Assembly: GCF_017875955.1 (NCBI RefSeq)
Contig: NZ_JAGINK010000001.1
Location: 4,990,501 to 5,054,500, forward strand
Direction: 5' to 3'
From: Pseudomonas sp. BP8
GTDB lineage: Bacteria > Pseudomonadota > Gammaproteobacteria > Pseudomonadales > Pseudomonadaceae
Length of the DNA: 64,000 nucleotides
The notes under the pieces were generated by a model that was not told the origin of the DNA, did no database searches, and saw nothing but the letters and a program-made list of their open reading frames with translations. Each line of letters opens with the position of its first letter. Position 1 is the first letter of the stretch. A program made the position numbers and the translations under genes. Below, in pieces: positions 42,561-51,702 of the stretch.

Positions 42561-43631
42561 TCAGTCACACACGAAACTGGAATTGGCCTCAAATCTGTTA
42601 CCCACTGTCATCCTCCCATCAGGCTTCGCCTTGAATTTAAATGGCTCCAAAACCATCTCAGCCACCCTTACATCAGACTTGTTATTGGAAACAACATTAT
42701 GATCTCCTTCAACCCTAACCGGAACCTTTACACCACAGAACCGATTGGCCTGCACCACATTATGATTAGCAAAGTCCTCATAGTAGCGACCCTGCTGATC
42801 AAGCGCCCGATCACCGCACCCCCACTTACTTAAATTACGACTTTGGCGAGACGCAACCCACACACCTACAGGCTGACCACGAAACTCGTTATCCATAATT
42901 TCATTATAATCACTAGACTGCCAACGCAACACCGACTTGCCCGAGTTGAAATTTTCACCACAGTTCTTATAGATAAAAATACCGCCCGCCGCGTTACCCT
43001 GAAAGAGGTTCCCCCTCACAACATTGTGGGCAGATGAATCGATCGCAAGCCCCTCCCGACGGGTCAACGCACCATTATCCAGAATCTTGTTATTTAGAAT
43101 ACTAATATCTCGAGTACCCTGCTCTAGATAGACACCCACCTTATCTGCGCCACGAACTATTGAATTCCTCAATATCGAGCCATTGACGTAACTATCGAAA
43201 TAAACCCCACCACGCCCCCCAGAAACCTGGACACCATCAATTATCACGTGCTTAGGCGCGACATCATAATTAGCATGAACATCCGTCAGCAGTCGCCACT
43301 TAGGAACACCAGAAGTAACATTGATCACCCTTCCATTAAAACCTGTGATCTGGCAGTTTTTAACAGTCACATTCTGTATTTGTTTCCCGCGCCCGCTGAT
43401 GGAAATTGCCGTCTCTCGCAAATTTTGCCCATCCAGTATCGCACCCTGACAATCGAGCACGGTGTCACTACTGGAAATTACAATAGACCCATTATAGGTA
43501 CACCCAGTGTGCAATTTGACATCACCAATAATCCGCGCAGGAAGCCTACAAGCCCCATCGCCAGCTAGCGTAACGCCACTCACCCCAAACAACCCCGCAC
43601 CGATTGCAATCAAAAAACGTAACAAAATCAT
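42561..43631 (-). CDS. Secreted right-handed beta-helix protein
   Basis: 356 residues. Signal peptide (about 1-22, LLRFLIAIGAGLFGVSGVTLA), then repeated short strands with Asn/Gly ladders (NVTVKNCQITG, GVYFDSYVNGSILRN, NVVRGNLFQGN) forming a parallel beta-helix, as in pectate lyases, alginate epimerases and polysaccharide lyases. Probably extracytoplasmic and active on, or binding to, the capsule polymer. The catalytic residues cannot be assigned. AT-rich. ATG 43631; a GTG three bases upstream is also possible. Confidence 0.75.
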   Translation of the reverse strand: MILLRFLIAIGAGLFGVSGVTLAGDGACRLPARIIGDVKLHTGCTYNGSIVISSSDTVLDCQGAILDGQNLRETAISISGRGKQIQNVTVKNCQITGFNGRVINVTSGVPKWRLLTDVHANYDVAPKHVIIDGVQVSGGRGGVYFDSYVNGSILRNSIVRGADKVGVYLEQGTRDISILNNKILDNGALTRREGLAIDSSAHNVVRGNLFQGNAAGGIFIYKNCGENFNSGKSVLRWQSSDYNEIMDNEFRGQPVGVWVASRQSRNLSKWGCGDRALDQQGRYYEDFANHNVVQANRFCGVKVPVRVEGDHNVVSNNKSDVRVAEMVLEPFKFKAKPDGRMTVGNRFEANSSFVCD

Positions 43632-44338
43632 CACACTCCCAGCCTCACCGATCCGATCTATAAAGCTAGCAGCGCTTTACCATAAGTGCCACACCATTAG
43701 CTAAGCATCAAATCGGAGTCCGAGACACCTTCAGCAGCAACATGCCCCGCCCACCCCCAAAATGAAGCCAGCACCAGCCCAACAAAAGAAATCACAAAAA
43801 AAATACTGATCAAGAACCATATGGAACACCCCATACGCCACCCCTGCAGAAAATTTGTAAAAACCCTCCAAATTCTTCTACATCACGCCCATGACGGATC
43901 CGTGTCACCTAGAAGTGCAGAGCAATTACGCAAATCAGCTTAAACAGGCCGGACCAGCCAGCCGACGCCAGCATTTTGACAAACAGAATCAAAGCCCCAA
44001 CCATAATGCCATCATATAGCCATCAACACAAAACAGAAAAATCTTGTAAAATCATCGAAATAACCAAATATTTCACTAAATTCTCCGAAAATCATTATTT
44101 TTCAAGTCGCCCTTGAAATCTCAAGCTTCTGAATGAGCAATCACCGCAAGCGCAGCCAATTTTTGCTTTCCCCGCCCCCTTAGCGCGCTCAAAAAAAACG
44201 AACGCTAAAACGGCGCTTTCAGTCAATTAATGTTGACAAAAACAACTTGTAAAACATATGATTTCGGGCTGTAGGTGGCCAGCCAAACACGCCGCTGGCT
44301 TCTTGATTCCCCGCCACACCAAACCATGGAACACAGTC
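43632..44338. other. AT-rich gene-free stretch ahead of the capsule-synthesis operon
   Basis: About 700 bp, markedly AT-rich compared with the flanks, with stops in all frames. It carries the promoter listed at 44233. I see no remnant of a gene or mobile element. Confidence 0.5.
44233..44262 (+). promoter_or_regulatory. Sigma-70 promoter for the acetyltransferase/tag unit
   Basis: TTGACA (44233-44238), 18-bp spacer, TATGAT (44257-44262): full -35 and near-consensus -10. A start of transcription near 44269 would leave about 70 nt of leader before ATG 44339. Confidence 0.65.
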
Positions 44339-45274
44339 ATGGAAGATAAGCTCATCTCGAAACTCGCTAGCGTTTCTAGCGAGGCTACGCTGCTCCCGCC
44401 TGTCAGGCTTTATGGCGCCGTGACCGTGAATGCGAAAGCCCAGATAGGTAAGTACACGTATATCGGTCGAGACGGGTACGTGGGGCGAGGTGCAGTCATC
44501 GGCAACTACTGCTCTATCGCGCGCAACGCAGAGATCAGCCCGATCAACCATCCGACTGATTACCTTAGCAGCCACCCATTCCAGTACAACACTAATCACT
44601 TCACCGACCACCCTGGGTATCGCACTCACACCCGGGTGAAGGGTCCAAGCGCCAACCCGGCAGTAATTGGTCATGATGTCTGGATAGGTGCTGGAGCTAT
44701 GATCTGCCAAGGCGTCATAGTGGGAACTGGAGCAGTTATCGCCGGCGGCGCAGTTGTCACCAAAGATGTTCCACCCTACGCTATTGTTGCGGGAGTACCT
44801 GCAAAAGTTATCCGATATCGCTTCGATGACGGAACCATTGATAGACTGCTAAATAGCAAGTGGTGGGAACTGGAACCCAAGGACATGGTCGATATCGACT
44901 TCCAGAATATTCCAGACGCTTTAGATAGAATCTCTACTACAAAACTTCGAATGGGCTTGGATAATCGCAATGCGCTGAATGGCGTTATTAGCAACTCTGC
45001 TAGCGGGACAAGTTCGGGTATTGTGTGGTTCACCACTCCGACTGCTTATGCAGACATGAATGCTCTAGAGAGATTCACCAGCATTGAAGTGATCTCGCAC
45101 TCACAGGGTCCTGATGATTCGTCTGCCTTGGTAATTCCAGGTATCTACAAAATTAACAGTGCCAGTTTCGATGCTAAACGCGGTTGGTATCGTCTGACGT
45201 TTACTGACGGTGACGCACCGTTCAAAGGTAAAATCTTCAAGAATCGGTTTACCTTTAAACTTGGCACTGACTGA
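44339..45274 (+). CDS. CatB-like O-acetyltransferase with C-terminal extension
   Basis: 311 residues. A left-handed beta-helix of hexapeptide repeats (about 25-160, e.g. VIGHDVWIGAGAM) with the catalytic His71 (SPINHPTD) is typical of xenobiotic/sugar O-acetyltransferases. The ending PYAIVAGVPAKVIRYRF is the family C-cap. An extra domain of about 120 residues (190-311) follows, of unknown fold. Likely acetylates capsule sugar or glycerol. First gene of the plus-strand synthesis run; a clear terminator separates it from tagD. ATG 44339 chosen from the family-like start MEDKLISK. Confidence 0.82.
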   Translation: MEDKLISKLASVSSEATLLPPVRLYGAVTVNAKAQIGKYTYIGRDGYVGRGAVIGNYCSIARNAEISPINHPTDYLSSHPFQYNTNHFTDHPGYRTHTRVKGPSANPAVIGHDVWIGAGAMICQGVIVGTGAVIAGGAVVTKDVPPYAIVAGVPAKVIRYRFDDGTIDRLLNSKWWELEPKDMVDIDFQNIPDALDRISTTKLRMGLDNRNALNGVISNSASGTSSGIVWFTTPTAYADMNALERFTSIEVISHSQGPDDSSALVIPGIYKINSASFDAKRGWYRLTFTDGDAPFKGKIFKNRFTFKLGTD

Positions 45275-45299
45275 TTAAGCCGAGTAGCAATTACCAATA

Positions 45300-45331
45300 A
45301 CGGCTTCGAAAACGAAGCCGTATTTTTATTT
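45300..45331 (+). terminator. Intrinsic terminator after acetyltransferase
   Basis: Perfect 9-bp stem (ACGGCTTCG, loop AAAA, CGAAGCCGT) followed by ATTTTTATTT, 25 bp after the stop. The downstream genes therefore need their own promoter or read-through. Confidence 0.85.
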
Positions 45332-45432
45332 GGGAGACGCACGCACTAACTTGTTCACACCAGTAGAAGCTTCGAACTTGCGTGCCTCCTACATTATCTA
45401 TTGCTTCAGAATCGCTAACGATAGGGATAGTT

Positions 45433-45828
45433 ATGAGAACAGTGATCACCTTCGGAACATTCGACGTACTGCACATTGGTCACGTCCGAATTCTTCAGCG
45501 CGCTCGCGAACAAGGTGACAGACTGGTAGTGGGCGTATCTTCTGACGCACTCAACTATTCGAAAAAACAACGCAACCCAGTTTATCCAGAGACCGAACGA
45601 CGCGACATTATCGCTTCGCTAGCATGCGTAGACCAAGTATTTCTTGAAGAGTCCCTTGAATTAAAAGGTGAATACATCAAGGAGTTCGGAGCTGACGTAC
45701 TTGTCATGGGTAACGACTGGGAGGGGCGCTTTGACGAATTCAAGTCTCTCTGCGAAGTTATTTACCTACCGCGTACAGATGGTATTTCCACCACTCAATT
45801 GATCGCAGAGATCAAAAAATATGGATAA
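45433..45828 (+). CDS. tagD: Glycerol-3-phosphate cytidylyltransferase
   Basis: 131 residues, typical length. The nucleotidylyltransferase signature HIGH (14-17) in GTFDVLHIGHVRIL and the C-terminal RTDGISTT are intact. It makes CDP-glycerol from CTP and glycerol 3-phosphate, the donor for poly(glycerol phosphate) in wall teichoic acid and some Gram-negative capsules. AGGGAT precedes the ATG. Its stop overlaps the next ATG by 8 bases, so the two are translationally coupled. Confidence 0.92.
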   Translation: MRTVITFGTFDVLHIGHVRILQRAREQGDRLVVGVSSDALNYSKKQRNPVYPETERRDIIASLACVDQVFLEESLELKGEYIKEFGADVLVMGNDWEGRFDEFKSLCEVIYLPRTDGISTTQLIAEIKKYG

Positions 45829-46954
45829 ATTGCCAAGGGTTGGTTTCATCGGCTGGAACCCTTTCCAATTTCTTCATATTCAAAAGCTTGCGAGCACTTT
45901 CCCTGGCGCCTGCTTTGTCATCGAAAAAAGAAAGGACTTCATCGATGAATTTAGTGAGGAAGTTTTAAAAAACCCTGCAACACCTATAATGGTTTGGGAC
46001 AGGGCCAAAATGCCAACTCTGGACGGGGTTTTTGACATCATCGTATGTCAAACGCCTTTTTCCCGTATTGAGACATTCGAGAAATCGAAAATTGCAATGA
46101 TTCAATACGGGTATGCTAAAGAACCTCACAACTATGGGCCTTGGAGAGCGTTTGCAGACCTCTGCCTGACTTACGGCCCGTATGCATCCAAACGTATTGA
46201 TTATTTTAGCCCGACTGCAGCAACGGGTAATCCTCGATATGACGACTGGCACCGAGAAGAATTTCATAGTCAGGCTAAACGTAAGCTTGCTGACAAGCTA
46301 AACCCTGATAAGAAAACTGTTCTATATCTGCCCACGTGGGGTGACCTTTCTAGTGTAGATCAGTACATAGATGCAATTTACGCTTTGGCTGAAAACTTCA
46401 ACGTCCTCACCAAGATGCATCATAACACTCAGCTTCTAGAGGCGGATCGCAAGGGTAAAATTGCTTCCGGCAGCATTCGCCACTTCGGAGCTAATGATGA
46501 CCTCCTAGAGTTATTAGCTGTCTCCGACATAGTAATTTCCGACTATAGTGGAGCAATCTTCGACGCTATGTACTGCAGGAAACCCATAGCACTCCTTGAA
46601 GCCGATCTTGATGATCAAATGGGGGGCAAAAAGATTGATGATTATAGTCTTGAATACTCCCGCAGAGATGAACTCGGCCTTCGCATAAGTTCTCCAGAGC
46701 ACTTGCATTCAGGAATTTCCGAGCTGGCCAACAACCCACACAAATACATAAGTGGGTATGAGCCGCTGCGGACCGAGTTATTTACCGCCACTAACGATTC
46801 GCTAAGCCTAGCTCACGACGCATTGATTCAGCTTTGGAAGGGCAAGTACATCCCAAGCCAGCCTCAAATTTATGTTCGTAAAGAGCTTAAAGAATTTTAC
46901 ACAACAAAGCGACAGCTGGCCATTGCTAAGAAAAAGCAGAGCGTAGTGAAATAA
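45821..46954 (+). CDS. CDP-glycerol glycerophosphotransferase (TagB/TagF-like)
   Basis: 377 residues. Family core (Glyphos_transf): MIQYGYAKEPHNYG, TGNPRYDDW, VLYLPTWGD (CDP-glycerol binding type), KMHHNTQLL, SDIVISDYSGAIFDAM and RKPIALLE. The enzyme transfers glycerol phosphate from CDP-glycerol to a growing chain (TagF) or primer (TagB). Cytoplasmic. Its length is nearer TagB/primase size than the large TagF polymerases, so it may be a polymerase of the small Gram-negative capsule type or a single-transfer enzyme. Directly coupled to tagD (8-base overlap) and to the next gene (1-base TAATG overlap). Confidence 0.88.
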   Translation: MDKLPRVGFIGWNPFQFLHIQKLASTFPGACFVIEKRKDFIDEFSEEVLKNPATPIMVWDRAKMPTLDGVFDIIVCQTPFSRIETFEKSKIAMIQYGYAKEPHNYGPWRAFADLCLTYGPYASKRIDYFSPTAATGNPRYDDWHREEFHSQAKRKLADKLNPDKKTVLYLPTWGDLSSVDQYIDAIYALAENFNVLTKMHHNTQLLEADRKGKIASGSIRHFGANDDLLELLAVSDIVISDYSGAIFDAMYCRKPIALLEADLDDQMGGKKIDDYSLEYSRRDELGLRISSPEHLHSGISELANNPHKYISGYEPLRTELFTATNDSLSLAHDALIQLWKGKYIPSQPQIYVRKELKEFYTTKRQLAIAKKKQSVVK

Positions 46955-49200
46955 TGCTATCCATTCAGCGAAACTTAATTGTAAAAGCAATCTTTCTTTT
47001 GTCAAAAATAGGTGCGCATCGAGCAAGCCTTGCATTCACTGACAGGTTGCTACAGCTCGATGTTTCATTGAGCCAACTGAGAAGAGCAGTAGCTTCAGCT
47101 AATTCACAAAATGATAATGAAGCAGCTCTACGCTTCGCGACGTATGCAATTGATAAGTTCCCAGCGAATTCTTTTGGCTATCTTGAAAAAGCTAAGGTTT
47201 TAGCTCACCAGGGAAATACCGATGAGGCAGTGGCAGTACTGAAGCTCGCCCCCTCCTGCGGCCCAGTTTCAGAGGCTCTGCGTTCGCATCGCCTAAAACC
47301 CTCCAAAAGCTCGAAAAAATCCGTCGTTAAGAAACCAAAGGCTCAATTGACAGAGCAGGATCTTGAGCAATCGCTTCTTATGGCAGGGAATGATTTATCT
47401 TGGCTCAACATCATTGCGGAACAAGCTAAATCCGCAATCAATGCCGACCCATCTAATTCAACAAATTACAACATCCTCGCGCGCACTTATCATCAATTAA
47501 ATCTGAATGATAAGTTGATAGAGGCAATCCTTTCCTTTCCGGATAGGATTTCATCCCGGCTGAATTACAGATTGATGCTGGCTAAAGCTTATCAAGCATC
47601 TCGTAATCAGAGGGCGGCATACGATGTACTACTGGCCGCCCAGGTAGAATTTCCTTCCGAGCGACTGTTACTGATGCGTATTAGTGACATCCTGCGAGAT
47701 GACGCTCAAACCGCTCGTTCCTACTCTTATTTGTGTGCAAGTCAAGCGCTCTATCCATCATACGGATCAGTTAAGAGACTTTCCTTTGAAATCGATCACG
47801 CGCTGTTTGAGCCAGCACGCGAGACGCTGTCGAATATCTTGCTGTTTCCTCAAGAAGTCTTGATGAAGTTCATGCCAATGATCAACCGGGCGACGCCTTT
47901 CTTCCCGGACCTAGCACACAGCATTCGGTCCGCTAGGGGTAATGCACGGGCCTTGCTTGCAGCAGAAACTGGCCGTAAAGGTATTAATCCTGACGACCAA
48001 GTCAAGGTTGCAGTGAAGTGCCGCTGGATAAACGAAGCTCAAGCGATTGTAAAACGCAACAATAACGGCAAGCAACCTGTAAGTAGTGGAAATAAAGCCT
48101 GGCTCGAAGCCGTCACGGATCAAATTAGAAAAATTCGACCACTTATTGAAATAGCAACTACCAATGAAACGTCGCCACATCTATACGGCATTAAAAATGG
48201 CGTGATGGTGGACGTCGACCCAAATAGCATTGACTTATCCAAAACTGTTGAGGTGTTTATCCCTACAGTTTTCTTTGCAGCTCCGAATGAAGTAAAGCCT
48301 AGCTATGCAACTGTTCGAGCTTTCTTGGGTAACGTTTACGACTATCTGATGAGTCGAACCGACCTGATCCTGGTTCCACGACACCAGTGGAACTGGCGAA
48401 ATCACGATCCACGCATCCCTGGTGCTCGAGTTGTAAGCTATCACACTAACGCACCATACAACGTTAAGCACCTGCATATTCAAGAGGTTCCGTTGGCTGG
48501 ACGCTGCAGTATGGATCATCAAGGATTCGCTGGCTACTCCTCACTGTCGACAATTCACGATCCAATTGAGCAGGCTAGAAGAGCGTATTCAGCAGAAATT
48601 CTTCAACAAACCGAGCGTGATCTTTACAGAATCTACGTTCAGAATAACATTTCGAAATATTCACAAACAGTTGAGCGTGTATCGTTCGAAGACGAATATG
48701 TTTTTGTAGCACTGCAAATTCCAACTGACACTGTAGCAGCTCTAGCATACGTTACCGGTGCAGAGCTCGTGCAAACTGTAGCAGAGCATTATCGAGGCAG
48801 CAAAACTAAAGTTCGTGTTAAGCGCCATCCATATTGCAACAGCATGACAGTACAGAACACACTCGAAACGCTACTGAAATCCAATGCAATCGAGATTTCT
48901 GACGCATCAGTGCACGACTTAATATCGGGAGCTAAAGCTGTATTCACTGTCAACTCAGGTGTAGGACTTGAAGCACTTTTGCACGGTCGCCCTGTAGTTG
49001 TTACCGGAGAGTGCGATTACTCTTATGCGGTTTCAGCGCAGCCTAAGTCCATTGAACAGTTGAAGCTCACATTGACTCAAGACCTTGAATTCGACCGCGA
49101 GCGTACACAGCACTTACTGCATTACTACGTCAATAGCTATTCAATGGGGAGTGATGATAGCGCCGCTATTCACGACCGGTTGAAACAATGGCTTGACTGA
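46954..49200 (+). CDS. TPR-containing KpsS/KpsC-like capsule protein
   Basis: 748 residues. The N-terminal half (about 40-300) is helical with TPR-like repeats (AALRFATYAIDKFPANSFGYL and others). The C-terminal half carries the capsule polysaccharide synthesis/export fold: EYVFVALQIPTD, then VRVKRHPYCNS, AKAVFTVNSGVGLEALL and GRPVVVTGECDYSY, the same pattern seen in KpsS and KpsC (Kdo transferase-like). It might add a linker sugar or act as a tethering factor; I cannot assign an activity. No membrane segment. Starts within the stop of the TagF-like gene (TAATG). AT-rich codon use. Confidence 0.7.
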   Translation: MLSIQRNLIVKAIFLLSKIGAHRASLAFTDRLLQLDVSLSQLRRAVASANSQNDNEAALRFATYAIDKFPANSFGYLEKAKVLAHQGNTDEAVAVLKLAPSCGPVSEALRSHRLKPSKSSKKSVVKKPKAQLTEQDLEQSLLMAGNDLSWLNIIAEQAKSAINADPSNSTNYNILARTYHQLNLNDKLIEAILSFPDRISSRLNYRLMLAKAYQASRNQRAAYDVLLAAQVEFPSERLLLMRISDILRDDAQTARSYSYLCASQALYPSYGSVKRLSFEIDHALFEPARETLSNILLFPQEVLMKFMPMINRATPFFPDLAHSIRSARGNARALLAAETGRKGINPDDQVKVAVKCRWINEAQAIVKRNNNGKQPVSSGNKAWLEAVTDQIRKIRPLIEIATTNETSPHLYGIKNGVMVDVDPNSIDLSKTVEVFIPTVFFAAPNEVKPSYATVRAFLGNVYDYLMSRTDLILVPRHQWNWRNHDPRIPGARVVSYHTNAPYNVKHLHIQEVPLAGRCSMDHQGFAGYSSLSTIHDPIEQARRAYSAEILQQTERDLYRIYVQNNISKYSQTVERVSFEDEYVFVALQIPTDTVAALAYVTGAELVQTVAEHYRGSKTKVRVKRHPYCNSMTVQNTLETLLKSNAIEISDASVHDLISGAKAVFTVNSGVGLEALLHGRPVVVTGECDYSYAVSAQPKSIEQLKLTLTQDLEFDRERTQHLLHYYVNSYSMGSDDSAAIHDRLKQWLD

Positions 49201-49285
49201 CAAACTGATTGGTAATAGCTATGTAGGCCACGTGAGGCACCGAGTTGTGTGCTTCACAAACAAATTTAGATGAGAACTTGCAACC

Positions 49286-50128
49286 ATGATCAACATCACT
49301 TCCTCCATCGAATGCTCAAACTCCAAACCATTCGTTCTCTTCGGGGGCATTAATGTCCTAGAGTCCGAAGAGCTCGCATTGACAGCTTGCGCCGAATACG
49401 TTCGTGTAACCGAGAAACTGGGTATCCCTTACGTTTTCAAGGCTAGCTTTGACAAAGCTAACCGCTCTTCGATCCATTCTTATCGTGGTCCAGGCATGGA
49501 AGAAGGCCTGCGAATTTTCGAGAAAGTAAAAGCCGAATTTGGTGTTCCGATCATCACCGATGTCCACGAAATCTATCAGGTCGCTCCTGTTGCCGAAGTA
49601 GTAGATGTACTACAACTACCAGCATTCCTAGCTCGCCAGACTGACCTTGTAGTTGCGCTAGCTAAGACTGGCAAACCCATTAACATTAAAAAACCTCAGT
49701 TCTTGAGCCCATCACAAGTACAAAATATTGTGCACAAGTTCAAGGAAGCGGGTAACGACCAGCTTATTTTATGCGATCGCGGCACATGCATGGGCTACGA
49801 CAATCTGATTGTCGACATGCTAGGTTTCGGAGTAATGAAACGTACTTGCGAAAACCTGCCCATCATTTTCGATGTAACGCACGCTCTTCAGAATCGCGAT
49901 CCATCTGGAGCAGCTTCCGGCGGACGTCGTGATCAGGTCGTCGACTTGGCACGCGCTGGAATGGGTGTAGGTCTTGCTGGCCTGTTCCTGGAAGCGCACC
50001 CTAACCCGAATCATGCGAAATGTGACGGCCCAAGCGCCCTGCCCTTGGATAAACTTGAACCTTTTCTCGCGCAGATCAAAGCACTGGACGATCTTGTCAA
50101 GTCTTTTACCCCTCTGGTGATTTCGTAA
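49286..50128 (+). CDS. kdsA: 3-deoxy-8-phosphooctulonate synthase (KdsA), capsule-locus copy
   Basis: 280 residues. FGGINVLES with the Asn of the metal-independent class, FKASFDKANRSS, SYRGPG, KKPQF and CDRG are all present. It condenses arabinose 5-phosphate and phosphoenolpyruvate to Kdo 8-phosphate. Since Pseudomonas has a housekeeping kdsA near eno/pyrG, this is probably a second copy dedicated to capsule Kdo. It lies 85 bp after the KpsS/C-like gene and 24 bp before kdsBC. Confidence 0.93.
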   Translation: MINITSSIECSNSKPFVLFGGINVLESEELALTACAEYVRVTEKLGIPYVFKASFDKANRSSIHSYRGPGMEEGLRIFEKVKAEFGVPIITDVHEIYQVAPVAEVVDVLQLPAFLARQTDLVVALAKTGKPINIKKPQFLSPSQVQNIVHKFKEAGNDQLILCDRGTCMGYDNLIVDMLGFGVMKRTCENLPIIFDVTHALQNRDPSGAASGGRRDQVVDLARAGMGVGLAGLFLEAHPNPNHAKCDGPSALPLDKLEPFLAQIKALDDLVKSFTPLVIS

Positions 50129-50152
50129 GTCTTGGCAATGAGGACTGAGAGT

Positions 50153-51439
50153 ATGGCAACTCCTGAACAACGGGTAGCGATCATCATCCCAGCCCGCTAT
50201 GGCTCGACCCGTCTACCTGGTAAGCCACTAGCCGACATTGCTGGGAAACCGATGGTGCAACACGTTTACGAGCGTGCACTGCAAGTGACGAATGCACAAA
50301 CTGTAGTGGTAGCCACTGATGACGAGCGAGTCGCCGATGTTGTTCTCGGTTTCGGTGGCAAGTGCATAATGACCTCACCGAATCATCCATCCGGAACTGA
50401 CCGCCTTGCTGAAGTAATGACCAAAATTGATGCAGATATCTACATCAATCTGCAAGGGGATGAGCCTTTAGTACGTCCGCTGGACATAAAAACCTTGGCG
50501 GCCGGTATGCTTGCTGACGCCTCGGTTAATGTTGGAACCTTGTGCCATCCAATCAATGCGGATGAATCGCACAATCCGAATACTGTCAAAGTAGTACTAG
50601 CCCACAACGGTAATGCGTTGTACTTCAGCCGCTCTCCAATCCCATACCCTCGCGACAGTACTGTGGCGACATATCTAAAGCATGTAGGCGTTTATGCATA
50701 TCGACGCCATGTGCTCGCTGAGTACTCCAGCCTTCCCCAGCCCATGATGGAGCATGCAGAAAAGCTGGAACAGTTGCGATTGATGGCGGCCGGTTATTGT
50801 ATCCGGGCATTCATCGTGGAACCTACTGGTCCAGGAGTGGACACCCCTGAATGCCTAGAAATAGTGCGCAAGCTATTTGAGGGGCAATCTCCAACACCTA
50901 AGCCGAAACTCTCAGATATCCGTCTGGTTATAACTGACGTGGATGGCGTACTAACAGATGGTGGCATCTATTACGATGCTACGGGCGAATGTGTCAAACG
51001 CTTCCATGTTCGTGATGGTATGGGGATGCGGTTACTGGAAGAAAATGGCGTCCGCGTGGCGGTATTATCCGGGCGGGATTCTGAAGCACTACGTAAGCGC
51101 GTTGCAGACTTGGGAATTACGCTCTGCCAGTTTGGGGTTAAAGATAAGCTAGCCGCTTGCAAAGAGTTAATGCAACAAGCCTGCGTGACGAAAGATCAAA
51201 CTGCATGCATTGGTGATGATTGCATAGACCTCCCTGCGTTCATAGCTTGCGGTATGTCATTTGCCGTTGCAGATGCACCTGTATACGTGAAGGCTGCAGC
51301 AACACAATCACTTGCTGCTGCCGGCGGCACTGGGGCATTCCGTGAACTAGCTGATGCGATCCTAATTGCTCAGGGAAAAGATGCCGTACTTGGGAGCGCT
51401 GATGCGTACGCTAAAGTAATGGCAAAGATGGCTCAATAA
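50153..51439 (+). CDS. kdsB-kdsC: Fused CMP-Kdo synthetase/Kdo 8-phosphate phosphatase (KdsB-KdsC)
   Basis: 428 residues. N-terminal part (1-250) is KdsB: PARYGSTRLPGKPLADI, INLQGDEPL, GVYAYRR, EKLEQLR and the PGVDTPECL region. C-terminal part (about 258-420) is KdsC, a HAD phosphatase: ITDVDGVLTDGG (nucleophile Asp), RDGMGMRLL, AVLSGRDSE and IGDDCIDLPA. Each part is close to the separate enzyme's length (about 254 and 180), so both activities are likely. The fusion joins steps 3 and 4 of CMP-Kdo supply. Start ATG 50153 has GAGAG upstream; an in-frame ATG at 50138 is an alternative. Confidence 0.92.
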   Translation: MATPEQRVAIIIPARYGSTRLPGKPLADIAGKPMVQHVYERALQVTNAQTVVVATDDERVADVVLGFGGKCIMTSPNHPSGTDRLAEVMTKIDADIYINLQGDEPLVRPLDIKTLAAGMLADASVNVGTLCHPINADESHNPNTVKVVLAHNGNALYFSRSPIPYPRDSTVATYLKHVGVYAYRRHVLAEYSSLPQPMMEHAEKLEQLRLMAAGYCIRAFIVEPTGPGVDTPECLEIVRKLFEGQSPTPKPKLSDIRLVITDVDGVLTDGGIYYDATGECVKRFHVRDGMGMRLLEENGVRVAVLSGRDSEALRKRVADLGITLCQFGVKDKLAACKELMQQACVTKDQTACIGDDCIDLPAFIACGMSFAVADAPVYVKAAATQSLAAAGGTGAFRELADAILIAQGKDAVLGSADAYAKVMAKMAQ

Positions 51440-51702
51440 ATATAATTATTATATCTTAAAAATTAGCTTACCGTCGATCCACCTCAGCGTTACCTGGATT
51501 AGCCAGCAATCCAGGTAACGACTTCAATATAGAAATCTATATAATATACTTTAACCACCTAGCATTTATCTTCCTATAATTTTTATTTAAGCACTATCAA
51601 TACAATATTAGCTAACCGCACGCTCAAGTAGTGCAATGCATAGCAATCCGACACTTCAGTGCGGACATCGCATAAGCCTCACCAAGCTAATTCTTCAAAT
51701 TA
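51440..51702. terminator. Convergent region with long hairpin
   Basis: The 263-bp gap between the convergent kdsBC and glycosyltransferase genes is AT-rich. It holds a perfect 13-bp stem at 51489-51501/51509-51521 (CGTTACCTGGATT) with a 7-nt loop. A T-run is not adjacent to the stem, so termination is inferred from position. Confidence 0.5.
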
